64,000 bases of DNA from Moorena sp. SIO3I8 (GTDB lineage Bacteria; Cyanobacteriota; Cyanobacteriia; Cyanobacteriales; Coleofasciculaceae): NCBI RefSeq assembly GCF_010692325.1, contig NZ_JAAHHW010000001.1, positions 1 to 64,000 on the forward strand, read 5' to 3'. Within the stretch, counting starts at the first letter, position 1; the number at the start of each line of letters is the position of its first letter. Below are positions 55,184 to 64,000 of this stretch, piece after piece. The notes below the pieces were generated by a model, which worked only from the letters and a program-made list of their open reading frames with translations, was not told the DNA's origin and ran no database searches. The position numbers and the translations under genes are program-made.

Positions 55184-56434
55184 ATGCCAGCCACTCCTTT
55201 CTATGCCGACACAGAATTAGATCACGAGACTTCTGCCTATAGCTTTGAGCTTAATGGCCCAAGGGACGATGGGGAAGGATCAGTGGATGACTTAGTTGAT
55301 GTGGAGATTGAGGGTGCAGACGCGGCTAGCTTAACTAAAAATAGCACCCGTCGCACCACCGACCTAGTTCGGTTATATCTCCAGGAAATTGGTCGGGTTC
55401 GTCTACTGAGGCGAGATGAGGAAGTCTCGGAAGCTCAAAAAGTTCAGCGCTACATGAAACTACTACGGCTGCGCAATAAGTCGGCTATATCCGAAGATAA
55501 AGTCATGGAGCGCTTTGTCCACCTGATTGAAACCCATGATCGTCTAGCGTCCCAGTTAGGTCACCGTCCTTCCTTGGAACGGTGGGCAACGGCTGCAGGA
55601 ATTGACGTTTCTCAACTTAAGCCGAGTATGTCAGCTGGAAAACTGCGTTGGGCAGAGTTAGCCGAACTGACATTCAAAGAGCTAGAGCAGGTACAAGCTG
55701 AAGGGCTCCAAGCTAAGGAACACATGATCAAAGCTAACCTACGTCTGGTAGTGTCAGTAGCGAAAAAGTATCAAAACCGTGGCTTGGAACTTCTAGACTT
55801 AATTCAGGAAGGAACTCTGGGATTAGAGCGAGCGGTTGAGAAATTTGACCCGACCAAAGGCTACCGATTTAGCACCTATGCTTACTGGTGGATCCGTCAA
55901 GGAATCACCAGAGCGATCGCTACTCAAAGCCGTACTATTCGCCTGCCAGTTCACATTACTGAAAAGCTCAATAAAATCAAAAAAGCCCAACGGAAGATTT
56001 CCCAGGAACGTGGCCGCACAGCAACCATTGATGATATTGCTGTGGAATTAGAGATGACTCCGGCTCAGGTACGAGAAGTATTACTACGAGTACCTCGCTC
56101 TGTTTCTTTGGAAATTAAAGTTGGTAAGGAACGAGACACCGAACTGGGAGATTTACTCGAAACTGAGGAAACCTCTCCAGAAGAAGTGTTGATGCGAGAA
56201 GCCTTACAACGGGATTTACAGCAACTCCTAGCGGATCTAACCAACCGTGAACGGGATGTGATTCGGATGCGGTTCGGCTTGGGAGATAACCAACCTTACT
56301 CTCTAGCTGAGATTGGTCGCGCTTTGGATTTATCTCGGGAGCGGGTACGCCAAATTGAAGCTAAGGCTTTACAAAAGTTGCGGCAACCCAAGCGCCGTAA
56401 CCGAGTTCGGGATTATCTGGAAGCTTTGAGCTAA
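55184..56434 (+). CDS. rpoD: RNA polymerase principal sigma factor (group 1)
   Basis: 416 residues. Sigma-70 with region 1.2 (DLVRLYLQEIGRVRLLRRDE), a short non-conserved region, 2.1-2.4 (KANLRLVVSVAKKYQNRGLE, YRFSTYAYWWIRQGITRAIA), 3 (RLPVHITEKLNKIKKAQRKI) and 4.2 (YSLAEIGRALDLSRERVRQI). Length and the acidic N-terminus match cyanobacterial SigA/RpoD1. Group 1 rather than group 2 is judged by region 2.4-3 and the acidic N-terminal extension; a close group 2 paralogue cannot be fully excluded. Confidence 0.92.
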   Translation: MPATPFYADTELDHETSAYSFELNGPRDDGEGSVDDLVDVEIEGADAASLTKNSTRRTTDLVRLYLQEIGRVRLLRRDEEVSEAQKVQRYMKLLRLRNKSAISEDKVMERFVHLIETHDRLASQLGHRPSLERWATAAGIDVSQLKPSMSAGKLRWAELAELTFKELEQVQAEGLQAKEHMIKANLRLVVSVAKKYQNRGLELLDLIQEGTLGLERAVEKFDPTKGYRFSTYAYWWIRQGITRAIATQSRTIRLPVHITEKLNKIKKAQRKISQERGRTATIDDIAVELEMTPAQVREVLLRVPRSVSLEIKVGKERDTELGDLLETEETSPEEVLMREALQRDLQQLLADLTNRERDVIRMRFGLGDNQPYSLAEIGRALDLSRERVRQIEAKALQKLRQPKRRNRVRDYLEALS

Positions 56435-56451
56435 TCCCTTGGTGACATATT

Positions 56452-56492
56452 CCCACACTTACCTATTAACTTACCTATTAGGGAAGTGTGGG
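56452..56492 (+). terminator. rpoD terminator hairpin
   Basis: CCCACACTT (56452-56460) pairs with AAGTGTGGG (56484-56492), followed by CTTCTTG. It lies 17 bp after the rpoD stop. Confidence 0.65.
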
Positions 56493-56642
56493 CTTCTTGC
56501 CAATCCTATCCTAGCTATCACCCTAGCTATCCCTTGTCCTAGAGTTCTAGTTATTGAAAATTTATTGAATTTATAAATACCTGAGGTTAAATACCTGAGG
56601 GAGCACCCCGATCTATTTCTTTGTTAGTGGACTTGAGCTGAC

Positions 56643-57845
56643 TTAAAAATAGGCTACCCGGGCATCAAATCCTTGCGATCGCAATTCATAGGAACAACTT
56701 TCCGCTTCACCACGGCTAGAAAAGGCTCCAGCATTAAAATAACGGCCTCGATCGTCCTCAGATATAATATCATCGTCTAATATAATACCACGAGTCCGCT
56801 CGATCTGATTTAGCACTTTATCATTAGGAATGGGGATCACAACCACATAGCGATTCTTTTCAGCTTCAGAAATTAGATCAATAAGTCCCAATGCTTGCAG
56901 GGTTTCTAAATCAGCTACCCCGGTATCAGGTAGATTATTACGTCTCTGAAATCGACGCACCTCAGACTCAGTGTTTCTGCCATAGCTATCATCAATCCGA
57001 CCGGGCTCCAACCCTTCAAATCTCAACGCTTCCTGAAGCCGTCTAACCTCTGGACCGCGATCGCCTAGTTGTAGTTTCTTTCGTCGTAGTATATTGCTAC
57101 GAATCGGAGTACCACATGCTATCGGTTCTTGATAGCTAAAGTCAGCAGGAGGAAAAAGAGGGATCTGATCAGGCAGGACTCCAAACGATTCTTGTTGAGT
57201 AAATAATGCATTAGATAGTGCTGTTCTAGTTTGTGATCCCACAATCCCATCCGCCCTGAGACCATAGTATCTTTGAAATCGAATCACTGATTTTTCTGTG
57301 GCCAGACCAAAGTAGCCGGTTGGGTTGGCATTGAAATACCCCAGATCTGCCAACTGTTGCTGAAGTTTAGTAACAGCTGATCCACGAGACCCTCGTCTGA
57401 GTCCAGATTGATTAAGATTCCTACGGGATGGTGCTACTCTGGTTTGCGATGGAAAGAGTGTTGCTCTGGTTCGTGGTCCGACTTCCCCATCAGCAGGAAG
57501 CCCCTTGTCTCGTTGGAACCGAATCACAGCATTTTTAGTAATTGAACCAAAATAGCCAGTTGGTTGCCGATTGAAATACCCAAGTTCTCGCAAACGACCC
57601 TGAACTTCTGTTACATCAGCTCCCCTACGACCTTCCCGCAGGTTCCTTTGGGCTAGGGCTTCTTCTGCGATGCCCACAATGCTAAGTGTGGCAACTAGTA
57701 ACAGTAAATAAATCCGATGGTAAGCAACTAGCTTATACTCCTTGAGCCACTGAAACAATTCTTCAATCGACTCCGTCAAAACTGCAGGAGTATAAGCTAG
57801 TTCTTCTGCGCTTAAAGCAAGATGAAGATAGGCAAGGGTCTCCAT
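56643..57845 (-). CDS. Peptidoglycan-binding (PG_binding_1) repeat protein
   Basis: 400 residues. An N-terminal ~50-residue region and a signal-like helix (YRIYLLLLVATLSIVGIAEEALA) are followed by three PG_binding_1 modules (G-x-DVTEVQGRLRELGYFN..., GSAVTKLQQQLADLGYFNAN..., GPEVRRLQEALRFEGLEPGR...). The C-terminal segment (RYFNAGAFSSRGEAESCSYE) resembles a SPOR-like domain. It probably binds the cell wall. The signal helix is internal (residue ~45), so translation may begin later. Confidence 0.85.
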   Translation of the reverse strand: METLAYLHLALSAEELAYTPAVLTESIEELFQWLKEYKLVAYHRIYLLLLVATLSIVGIAEEALAQRNLREGRRGADVTEVQGRLRELGYFNRQPTGYFGSITKNAVIRFQRDKGLPADGEVGPRTRATLFPSQTRVAPSRRNLNQSGLRRGSRGSAVTKLQQQLADLGYFNANPTGYFGLATEKSVIRFQRYYGLRADGIVGSQTRTALSNALFTQQESFGVLPDQIPLFPPADFSYQEPIACGTPIRSNILRRKKLQLGDRGPEVRRLQEALRFEGLEPGRIDDSYGRNTESEVRRFQRRNNLPDTGVADLETLQALGLIDLISEAEKNRYVVVIPIPNDKVLNQIERTRGIILDDDIISEDDRGRYFNAGAFSSRGEAESCSYELRSQGFDARVAYF

Positions 57846-58028
57846 GATTATTCCAAGGAAACTTTTACCGTTAGTCTAACAAATCACAGTAGACCATTGG
57901 TAATGTTTCGGACAAGAGAATCTCAGAAATTTTACGTAATCCGATAGTAAAGCATGTAGTTATAGAGCAAGACTCTTACCAAAACAGAGCAATTCTCCTC
58001 TTTTACCATAACGCAATAGTTTTAACTC

Positions 58029-58910
58029 ATGACCACTATTCGTCACTGGAGTACGTTTTTCCCCCTGCTAGCTTTAGTTTTGAGCAGTTTAGGGGGAGTA
58101 GACGCTAGGGCTACCGTAATTCCCAGCACCAATTCCGCCAACACCATACCATCGGCAACACCAACCCAAGCCCAGACTCAAGGGAAATTTCAACTGGCTC
58201 AGGAATTGATGGGTGAATGTCGCGCCGCTGCTGAGTCAATGTTTATCTACAAACAGCGATCAACCTCTAACCCAATTAGAACCTTAGACCTTAATGAACA
58301 AGTTATTCTGGCCGAAAACAAGGTTAGCAAAGATGGTTGGATCGCGATCAAATTCCCCATTAATGGATTTGTCCAAGCCCAAGATCTGAAGTTCTGTCCG
58401 GGGACAGGAGGAGTACGCCCTACTCAAACACAATCTCTCTGCCGCCAAGCTGCTGAGTCAATGTTTATCTACAAACAGCCATCAATCGAACCAATCAGAG
58501 CCTTAGAGCCTAATGAAGAAGTTATTCTGGCTGGAAACAACGTTAGGAAAAATGGTTGGATAGCGATCAACTCCCCCATTCCTGGATTTGTCCGAGCTAA
58601 AGATCTCAAGTCCTGTCAGGGCATACAAAGATTATCCTCTACTCAAACACCATCATATCTCTGCCGCCAAGTTGTATATGATGGTTCTGGAGGTATAGCT
58701 GTCCGTAGCAGACCGAATATTAACTCTTCCCGACGGGGTCTTGTTTCCAATGGCGTGAAAGTAACACTGATCAACCGTTCCCCTCAAGAGCAATTTTTCC
58801 AGGACTCCCAAGGGCGCGAGTGGGCAAGAATAACTTATCCTGTTAATGGATGGATGTCTAACGGGTTTCCTCGTAACGGTGATCAGAATCTTGTGGTTTG
58901 TTCCAATTAG
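58029..58910 (+). CDS. Secreted SH3b-domain protein
   Basis: 293 residues. Signal peptide (FFPLLALVLSSLGGVDA), then two near-duplicate ~57-residue SH3-like units starting CRAAAESMFIYKQ and CRQAAESMFIYKQP, each ending in a Cys, and a third more typical SH3b (GGIAVRSRPNINSSRRGLV). Paired cysteines per unit suggest disulfides in the periplasm. Function unknown; such proteins often bind the cell wall. Confidence 0.8.
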   Translation: MTTIRHWSTFFPLLALVLSSLGGVDARATVIPSTNSANTIPSATPTQAQTQGKFQLAQELMGECRAAAESMFIYKQRSTSNPIRTLDLNEQVILAENKVSKDGWIAIKFPINGFVQAQDLKFCPGTGGVRPTQTQSLCRQAAESMFIYKQPSIEPIRALEPNEEVILAGNNVRKNGWIAINSPIPGFVRAKDLKSCQGIQRLSSTQTPSYLCRQVVYDGSGGIAVRSRPNINSSRRGLVSNGVKVTLINRSPQEQFFQDSQGREWARITYPVNGWMSNGFPRNGDQNLVVCSN

Positions 58911-58959
58911 CCCACTACTGAATTAGCAAGTTGTTAATTACTTATTATAGGACTTTTAT

Positions 58960-59136
58960 TTATACCAAGTCAGCCTGATGTAACAAGGCACCAACTAAGC
59001 CAGCCATAGCAGTAATTCCTATAGCAATCATTGGGTGTTGACCTTGGCTGACAGCAAAGGAAGTGACAATCCCTGCACCCAAAGCAGCAGTCACAGCAGC
59101 ACCCAAAAGATCTTTATTTGTATTTTTATTGTACAT
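58960..59136 (-). CDS. Small Gly/Ala-rich membrane protein
   Basis: 58 residues, MYNKNTNKDLLGAAVTAALG then AGIVTSFAVSQGQHPMIAIG and ITAMAGLVGALLHQADLV. Two hydrophobic helices with Gly/Ala zipper spacing (GAAVTAALGAG, GITAMAGLVGA). The ATG is the only start in frame. No family known to me; small alanine/glycine hairpin proteins are common near the membrane. Convergent with the SH3b gene. Confidence 0.6.
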   Translation of the reverse strand: MYNKNTNKDLLGAAVTAALGAGIVTSFAVSQGQHPMIAIGITAMAGLVGALLHQADLV

Positions 59137-59341
59137 AAACCTGTTAGCCAGAAATTCAGTTAGGTAGAAATTTAACTTTTTTGGTGGTGTTAAAAGTTAG
59201 TTTCATAACCTTATCATTCTGGATTCTGGCGTTAAAGCTAGATCGGCAATATCGCAATCAAGATTAATATTTAGCTAATTTTCTTAACAATAACCAGACT
59301 TGTTAAGTGTGGACTGTTGCTCCAAACTATTAATCTATTGA

Positions 59342-59809
59342 TTAGTCTATTTTTTTGACATTACCTGCTTTAACCCAACCTTTTTGGTCACTACCAGGCA
59401 AGCGTACTCTCTGCCATCGCTTATCATCACTGTATCCGAGGATGATCAGGGTCTGATTGTAGCCAATACCACCAATGCGTTGAGCGTTCAGGCTAGGGGA
59501 GTCCCTCAGAATCAACCCCTGTGGCCAGGTAACACTGGCTCGATAAGCACCCGGTTCTAGTTTTGGTAAAGGACTAGGACTAGGAATGGGTTTGGGAGTA
59601 GTTGCTGGTTTAGACTCCCCAGATGAACTGGTGGGCTGAGCTTTTGGTGATGGTGAGGTCTTGGGTCGCTCCTCAGCAAAGACAGGTTTTTCAGGCTCAG
59701 CTGCTAGTTTAGTAAAGAAGTAATACACTGTACCAACAGCAGCACCTGTTAAGATGGCAATGCCGAGAATAAAACCAATGATAAACTGAGCTATCTTGGA
59801 CAGACTCAT
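59342..59809 (-). CDS. Membrane-anchored SH3b protein
   Basis: 155 residues. One N-terminal helix (IAQFIIGFILGIAILTGAAV), a Pro/Ser/Lys-rich linker (about residues 45-85) and a C-terminal SH3b domain (GLILRDSPSLNAQRIGGIGY ... WQRVRLPGSDQKGWVKAGNV). Extracytoplasmic by topology. Function unknown. Repeats start just upstream. Confidence 0.82.
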   Translation of the reverse strand: MSLSKIAQFIIGFILGIAILTGAAVGTVYYFFTKLAAEPEKPVFAEERPKTSPSPKAQPTSSSGESKPATTPKPIPSPSPLPKLEPGAYRASVTWPQGLILRDSPSLNAQRIGGIGYNQTLIILGYSDDKRWQRVRLPGSDQKGWVKAGNVKKID

Positions 59810-59890
59810 GGGAAGCTATTAAAGATAAAGGTTGAAAGTTGAAAGGTTGAAAAGTTTAAGGTTGGAGGTGGTTAGGTTGAAGGTTGAAAG

Positions 59891-60010
59891 GTTGAACGCG
59901 ATTGCGTGGCCTTTTGGCCAAGGTTAACAGGTTGAACGCGATTGCGTGGCCTTTTGGCCAAGGTTAACAGGTTGAACGCGATTGCGTGGCCTATTGGCCA
60001 AGGTTAACAG
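59891..60010. repeat. Three tandem 40-bp GGCC-palindrome repeats
   Basis: Units of exactly 40 bp at 59891, 59931 and 59971, each GTTGAACGCGATTGCGTGGC then CTTTTGGCCAAGGTTAACAG (one base differs in the third). The family also occurs at 22757, 24602, 29968, 47435 and 51960. Confidence 0.95.
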
Positions 60011-60111
60011 ATTGTTCTAGCAACAGTTAATGATAAAATTCTCAATTAATCTAGTTGACATTAATCGATAGCGTCGATCATACTTATCAGGTCAAGTCAA
60101 TTTTATTAGCC

Positions 60112-60170
60112 CTACTCCCTACTCCCTACTCCCTACTCCCTACTCCCTACTCCCTACTCCCTACTCCCGA
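60112..60170. repeat. Heptamer tandem repeat (CCCTACT)n
   Basis: About eight copies of CCCTACT. The same unit occurs at 1250, 53224 and, as GGGAGTA, at 61757-61812. Confidence 0.9.
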
Positions 60171-60228
60171 CTCCAATTAACCCAGGATGAAGTCTCTGAC
60201 CCAATTGAGAACTGCTATATATAATTAA

Positions 60229-61743
60229 TTACTGGAGTTGGCGCTGAATGCGATCATTTAAGGGAGTATTGCGAGAAGCCATACGAGCTTTTCCGGCAGC
60301 TGCCCAATCCTGTAAGAATTGGATTTGCTCTTGGGCTGTCCGTGCTAAGGGGATAATTTGGCTAGCGGCTTCGAGAATATCATCTGTGGTAAAGTCTCGG
60401 TTTTGGCTAAAGCCGATGTGCATGGCTTCGATCAGGGTCTGCTCAATTTCTGCTCCGGAAAAATCAGGGGTTTCGTAGGCTAATCGGTCTAAAGCGTAAC
60501 TCTTAAGATTATGAGGTCGCAGCCGGGATAGGTGTAGATCGAAAATAGCACGACGTTCTTCCTGGTTGGGCAAACCAACAAAAAAGATTTCGTCAAATCG
60601 ACCCTTGCGAAGCATTTCTGGGGGTAAGGCTTGGATATTGTTGGCAGTAGCTACCACAAATACTGGGGATTTCTTCTCAGCTAACCAGCTAATAAAGGTA
60701 CCAAAGACACGACTGGTTGTGCCTGCATCCCCTTTAGAGGATAGACCTGAGAAGGCTTTGTCAATTTCATCAATCCAGAGGATGCAGGGAGCAAGAGCTT
60801 CGGCTAGCTGAATCATCTGCCGAGTACGGGATTCTGATTCCCCTACTAAGCCACCAAATAGACGACCGACATCTAAACGTAGCAGGGGTAGATGCCAGTG
60901 GTTTGCGATCGCTTTTGCAGTTAACGATTTCCCAGTTCCTTGAATCCCCACTAAGAGTAAACCACGAGGATGAGGTAACCCGTATTGTCGCGCCTGTTCT
61001 GTAAATGCTCCACCCCGTCGCAGTAGCCAGTCTTTGAGGTTGTCTAAGCCACCGATGTCGGAAATTTTTTCTTGGGTTGGGTAGAACTCTAGGATCTGGG
61101 TTTGCCTAATGGATTGGCGCTTTTCTTCTAAAATCAGTTCTACATCTGAAGGTTGGATGGCATTATTAGAGGCAATCCCACGAGCTAGGACCCGACGAAT
61201 TCTTTCTAAGGAAAGACCAAGAGCCGAGCGCACCAGCTCATCAATGATTTTCTCAGTCAGATTTTGACCCGTTGCCCCCAACAAACGTTTCACCTCAGCT
61301 TTAATTTCCGATGCTGTTGGTAAAGGGAATTCCAGCACTGTCAGGACTTCGGTTAAATCCGAGGGGACGGACAGTTGGGGGGTAACGATAACTATATTCT
61401 TAGGCTGGGATTTGAGGGTACGTGCCAGATTTCTGAGTTTACGAGCAACTGATACATCTTCTAAGAATCGGTGAAAATCTCTTAATACAAAGATGGCAGC
61501 AACACTTTCGCCAATTTTATCTACAAATTCTAAAGCTTGTAAGGGATTGCGGCGTCCAAAGCCGATATCATTAGGATTTCCTTGGTAACCATCCACAAAA
61601 TCCCAGATATAGACACCACGATTACCCAAACGTTTAGCGGATTGCTTGATCGCTGTTTCTACTCGCTCTTCTTCTAGAGTGGGAATATATAACAAAGGGT
61701 AGCGAGCACGTAGCAGAAGCTCAAACTCGTCATTGAAATTCAT
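60229..61743 (-). CDS. ycf46: Ycf46-type AAA ATPase
   Basis: 504 residues from ATG 61743 (MNFNDEFELLLRARYPLLYI). An in-frame ATG at 61851 would add 36 residues encoded by GGGAGTA/GGGAACA repeats (LLPAPYSLLPTPCSLFPVPC) and is rejected. Walker A GIQGTGKSLTAKAIA, Walker B CILWIDEIDKAF, sensor and Arg-finger region KGRFDEIFFVGLP. Ycf46 is a cyanobacterial/plastid AAA protein implicated in regulating inorganic carbon use; substrate unknown. Confidence 0.92.
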   Translation of the reverse strand: MNFNDEFELLLRARYPLLYIPTLEEERVETAIKQSAKRLGNRGVYIWDFVDGYQGNPNDIGFGRRNPLQALEFVDKIGESVAAIFVLRDFHRFLEDVSVARKLRNLARTLKSQPKNIVIVTPQLSVPSDLTEVLTVLEFPLPTASEIKAEVKRLLGATGQNLTEKIIDELVRSALGLSLERIRRVLARGIASNNAIQPSDVELILEEKRQSIRQTQILEFYPTQEKISDIGGLDNLKDWLLRRGGAFTEQARQYGLPHPRGLLLVGIQGTGKSLTAKAIANHWHLPLLRLDVGRLFGGLVGESESRTRQMIQLAEALAPCILWIDEIDKAFSGLSSKGDAGTTSRVFGTFISWLAEKKSPVFVVATANNIQALPPEMLRKGRFDEIFFVGLPNQEERRAIFDLHLSRLRPHNLKSYALDRLAYETPDFSGAEIEQTLIEAMHIGFSQNRDFTTDDILEAASQIIPLARTAQEQIQFLQDWAAAGKARMASRNTPLNDRIQRQLQ

Positions 61744-62230
61744 ATAGCAAAGGGAACAGGGAACAGGGAATAGGGAACAGGGAGTAGGGAGCAGGGAGTA
61801 GGGAGCAGGGAGTAGGAACCCGTGGCGAATTAAATTACGGGTCAAGCGCACCTAAGCGGCCAAAGGGGGTTTCCCCCAGTCGTGCTTTGCCGTGGTTTCC
61901 CCCATGAGCGACTGCATTAAGACGGGAATATGCCATCAAAAATTATGACAATTCCTACATGGATTTTTATATAGCGTTTCTCGCAGTTATGAGGTAAGCT
62001 TTGCAACCTCAAAGTCCCCCTTATTAAGGGGGATTTAGGGGGATCAATTTATACCTTATGGGATATAGAATTCCTATATAGGAGCCAATTACTCAAAAAG
62101 TTAATGCTATAAATAAATATTTAAACCTTAAACATAGCATTTTTTATTTCCAATAAACTTGGATAAAGGCTCTGCTGCTAGTAACTCCCTGACCAATTTC
62201 CCCTTCAGCATTATACTACCAGGCAACTCA
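61744..62230. other. Intergenic stretch between ycf46 and the DUF177 gene
   Basis: Repeats GGGAACA/GGGAGTA (61757-61812), GGGGGTTTCCCCC-like inverted pairs (61865-61905), and CCCCCTTATTAAGGGGG with GATTTAGGGGGATC (62014-62045), a repeat common in cyanobacterial intergenic DNA. No gene seen. Confidence 0.55.
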
Positions 62231-62746
62231 CTATCCAGGAAGTTTTCTCTTCAGGGATTCTAGAGCCCCCCAACGTTGATCCCGTAGTTGATCCCGTAAC
62301 TCTGCTTCACTGTTATTCTTAATCTGGATACCTATACATTCTTGGTCACACAGCTGCCGTGGCGGAATTGCCAGACATAGTTGTTCGTATAACCAAGTGT
62401 CTGGATAAAAATACCCCTGAGCTGGAAGGGTTTCTTGTAAATCATCCCAAGTTATCTCCTGCTCTAGGGATTCATCCGACAGTTGGTCAGCTGAGGAAGC
62501 TAACCAAACTAATTCGGATGTATCGATGCTTAGGCGGTGGTTGTACTGTTTTAAGCAGCGGTGACAAGTCAAGGTAATGATCGTTTCTGCTTGAGCACAG
62601 ACCTCCAGGTAATTTCCTTGATGAGCCACTTGCACTTGACCTCGAACTGGGGTCAGTGTCTGTAAATCCACCAAGAATTGATTGACCGGAGTTACTTCTG
62701 TTTGCTCTGGTAATTTGAGCAACTCAGGAATATAGATAGCCTCCAT
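62231..62746 (-). CDS. yceD: DUF177 (YceD-type) protein
   Basis: 171 residues. DUF177 hallmark CHRCLKQYNHRL (Cys pair) after ETIITLTC and a second Cys pair in PPRQLCDQECIG. YceD homologues are linked to 23S rRNA/ribosome large-subunit processing in bacteria and plastids. It usually precedes rpmF; here the next gene upstream is jag, transcribed in the same direction with ~190 bp between. Confidence 0.9.
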   Translation of the reverse strand: MEAIYIPELLKLPEQTEVTPVNQFLVDLQTLTPVRGQVQVAHQGNYLEVCAQAETIITLTCHRCLKQYNHRLSIDTSELVWLASSADQLSDESLEQEITWDDLQETLPAQGYFYPDTWLYEQLCLAIPPRQLCDQECIGIQIKNNSEAELRDQLRDQRWGALESLKRKLPG

Positions 62747-62935
62747 AATGCTTAGCTTATCCTTTGCAGTTGACTGTTAAGCGTTGATGGTTAACCTTGA
62801 GCTTCTCAAACACTCAGCAAAAAGCGACCATTTATAGACTTAAATAGTTATATAGAGTTAATGCATTATGTTAGCCAGGTGATGGGAAGAATCCCAAGTG
62901 CAATCAGCAGTGATAGAATAAAAACTCTTAATCTG

Positions 62936-63430
62936 TCAATACCTGCGACGCACCACCAGTCGTCGGTCTGGCTCTTGCCCTCGACTAAGAGTTTCTAAAT
63001 CCTCAAAAGCCTTGAATAGGGTATGGACTTGACGCCGCTCTGCTGCCGATAGGGATTTCAATTCAAATTCTTTCCCGGTCTGACGGACTTTCATAGCAGC
63101 GTGTTCAGCGATCGCTTGAAGTTCCACTTGCCGTCTGGCTCGATAGCTATCGATATCGATAACGTAAACGGCTTGTTCCTCCTCATCATGACCCAAGTTA
63201 AGGAGGGAATTTGCTAAGTACTGGATAGAATCGATAACTTCCCCTTCCCGACCAATTAAAGTTTGAGTGTCTTTCGAGGTCAGTTGACTATTATCGATTG
63301 TCAACCAGTAGCTGGGTCGCTCTCCTAGGGGAGCGTCACCATCAGCTACCTCTATACTGGCGGGCAATCGAGATAATCGCAGGAGTTCTTCTAACCACTC
63401 TTTCCCACGCTCCTGATGTTGATTTACCAT
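62936..63430 (-). CDS. jag: Jag-type KH/R3H RNA-binding protein
   Basis: 164 residues from ATG 63430 (MVNQHQERGKEWLEELLRLS). An earlier in-frame start (63538) lies inside yidC and is rejected. KH-like domain with GREGEVIDSIQYLANSL (GxxG-type loop); R3H domain with LSAAERRQVHTLF. The ATG is one base after the yidC TAG, so translation is coupled. yidC-jag is a conserved pair for membrane protein insertion and envelope growth. Confidence 0.93.
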   Translation of the reverse strand: MVNQHQERGKEWLEELLRLSRLPASIEVADGDAPLGERPSYWLTIDNSQLTSKDTQTLIGREGEVIDSIQYLANSLLNLGHDEEEQAVYVIDIDSYRARRQVELQAIAEHAAMKVRQTGKEFELKSLSAAERRQVHTLFKAFEDLETLSRGQEPDRRLVVRRRY

Positions 63431-63431
63431 A

Positions 63432-64000
63432 CTAACTTGATGCTTTTTTCTTTGAACGCTTGGGCTCAAAAGGCAATGCCTCTCGACCCTCTCCAGACTT
63501 AGCTGCTTGTCTTTTTGCCTCTTTTTCCTGCTGCTCAACTATTTCTTGCAAATTCTCTGGCAGAGGTTCTCTCGATAGAATGAAAGTCTGGATAGTTTGA
63601 AATATATTAGCTACAACAATATACATCAATACCCCAGCTGGCAGGGGAAAGAATAAGAACATGCCAGAAAACAATACTGGAGTAATCTGATTAACTACCT
63701 TTTGCTGGTCACCGGCTTGCCCTGCACCTGCACCTGAACCAGACAACAGCTGGTTGACGTACAAACTGATCCCAAAGAAGAGAATCATACCTACGATATC
63801 CCAGTGGATAGTGCCATCGTCATCAAAAGCACCCACTCTTCCTAAAGCATCTATAAATAGAAAGCCTTTGTTAGCAGCTATTCCCGTTAAGGTTCCCTGA
63901 AGCTTTACCTCTCCAGGCATCAGGGCTTCTAGTGTCCCATCTTCAAGAATACGTAAGCGGTCTTCTCCGTTGACTATTTGCCAAGTGGGAGTGATATCGG
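63432..64000 (-). CDS. yidC: YidC/Oxa1 membrane insertase (C-terminal part, runs off the edge)
   Basis: The frame is open to the end of the window, so the N-terminus is missing; ~189 residues are visible. Helices around [40 protein letters not shown] and [20 protein letters not shown] are the last Oxa1 segments; the cytoplasmic tail is basic (KRSKKKASS). Inserts proteins such as photosystem subunits into the membrane. The first gene of a yidC-jag pair. Confidence 0.93.
   Translation of the reverse strand, partial: DITPTWQIVNGEDRLRILEDGTLEALMPGEVKLQGTLTGIAANKGFLFIDALGRVGAFDDDGTIHWDIVGMILFFGISLYVNQLLSGSGAGAGQAGDQQKVVNQITPVLFSGMFLFFPLPAGVLMYIVVANIFQTIQTFILSREPLPENLQEIVEQQEKEAKRQAAKSGEGREALPFEPKRSKKKASS

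Larger units (their letters stand above)
59810..60228. other. Repeat-rich stretch between the SH3b and ycf46 genes
   Basis: No gene. GGTTGAAAGGTTGAA units (59820-59890), three 40-bp GGCC-palindrome repeats (59891-60010), then a CCCTACT array (60112-60170). Confidence 0.6.

Noticed and set aside
61744-61851. N-terminal extension of Ycf46 (SLLPTPCSLFPVPCSL)
   Set aside because: Encoded by GGGAACA/GGGAGTA repeats; the ATG at 61743 matches the family start.

Overview
This window is cyanobacterial chromosome. It encodes photosystem I subunits PsaF and PsaJ, a high-light-inducible protein, the cyanobacterial CofH enzyme, Ycf46, a group 1 sigma factor of cyanobacterial type, and many GCGATCGC (HIP1) sites. 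The many 7-bp tandem repeats, short palindromic repeats, IS200/IS605-type elements and a group II intron point to a large, repeat-rich filamentous genome, perhaps Moorena/Lyngbya-like. The genus is inference; no rRNA is present.

Layout. 1-2100: an open-ended nuclease-like fragment, a lone HicB-like gene, a small antitoxin-like gene and degraded sequence. 2120-9334: a tandem duplication of an ammonium transporter gene (amt). Copy 1 is followed by a membrane-anchored GTPase of GTPase-DUF697 type and a small protein that resembles Roadblock/LC7. Copy 2 is followed by a paralogue of the small protein but no GTPase. This amt-GTPase-Roadblock cluster is the best candidate for an undescribed system. 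9349-16002: polyphosphate kinase 2, a coiled-coil protein between two copies of a hairpin repeat, a GST-family protein, a membrane glycosyltransferase, and a tnpB element with a frameshifted ribbon-helix-helix gene. 16147-31376: cofH, a DUF3352 protein, metK, an aminotransferase, hom, a LysM/M23 peptidase, an adenylate cyclase followed by a cyclic-nucleotide-binding MscS-like channel with an in-frame stop near its start, and a polyprenyl diphosphate synthase.

31377-33665 is a long gene-poor stretch holding three copies of a roughly 105-nt hairpin RNA-like repeat with compensatory base changes. 33666-43281: transketolase, fabF-acpP, a coiled-coil protein, pyruvate kinase and a sugar-dehydrogenase-like lipoprotein. 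43285-47123: a tnpB element split by a 2.54-kb group II intron. The intron's RNA ends look intact but its reverse transcriptase ORF is broken. 47698-64000: hli, purH, psaF-psaJ, tsaD, tRNA-Pro, lipA, gpsA, rpoD/sigA, envelope proteins with PG-binding and SH3 domains, ycf46, a DUF177 (YceD) gene, and jag-yidC running off the edge.

Functional links: the amt cluster suggests GTPase-linked control of ammonium uptake. The cyclase and the CNBD channel suggest a local cyclic-nucleotide-to-channel module. fabF-acpP and yidC-jag are familiar operons. Most gaps are filled by repeats, several of which have entered coding sequences or changed gene ends.
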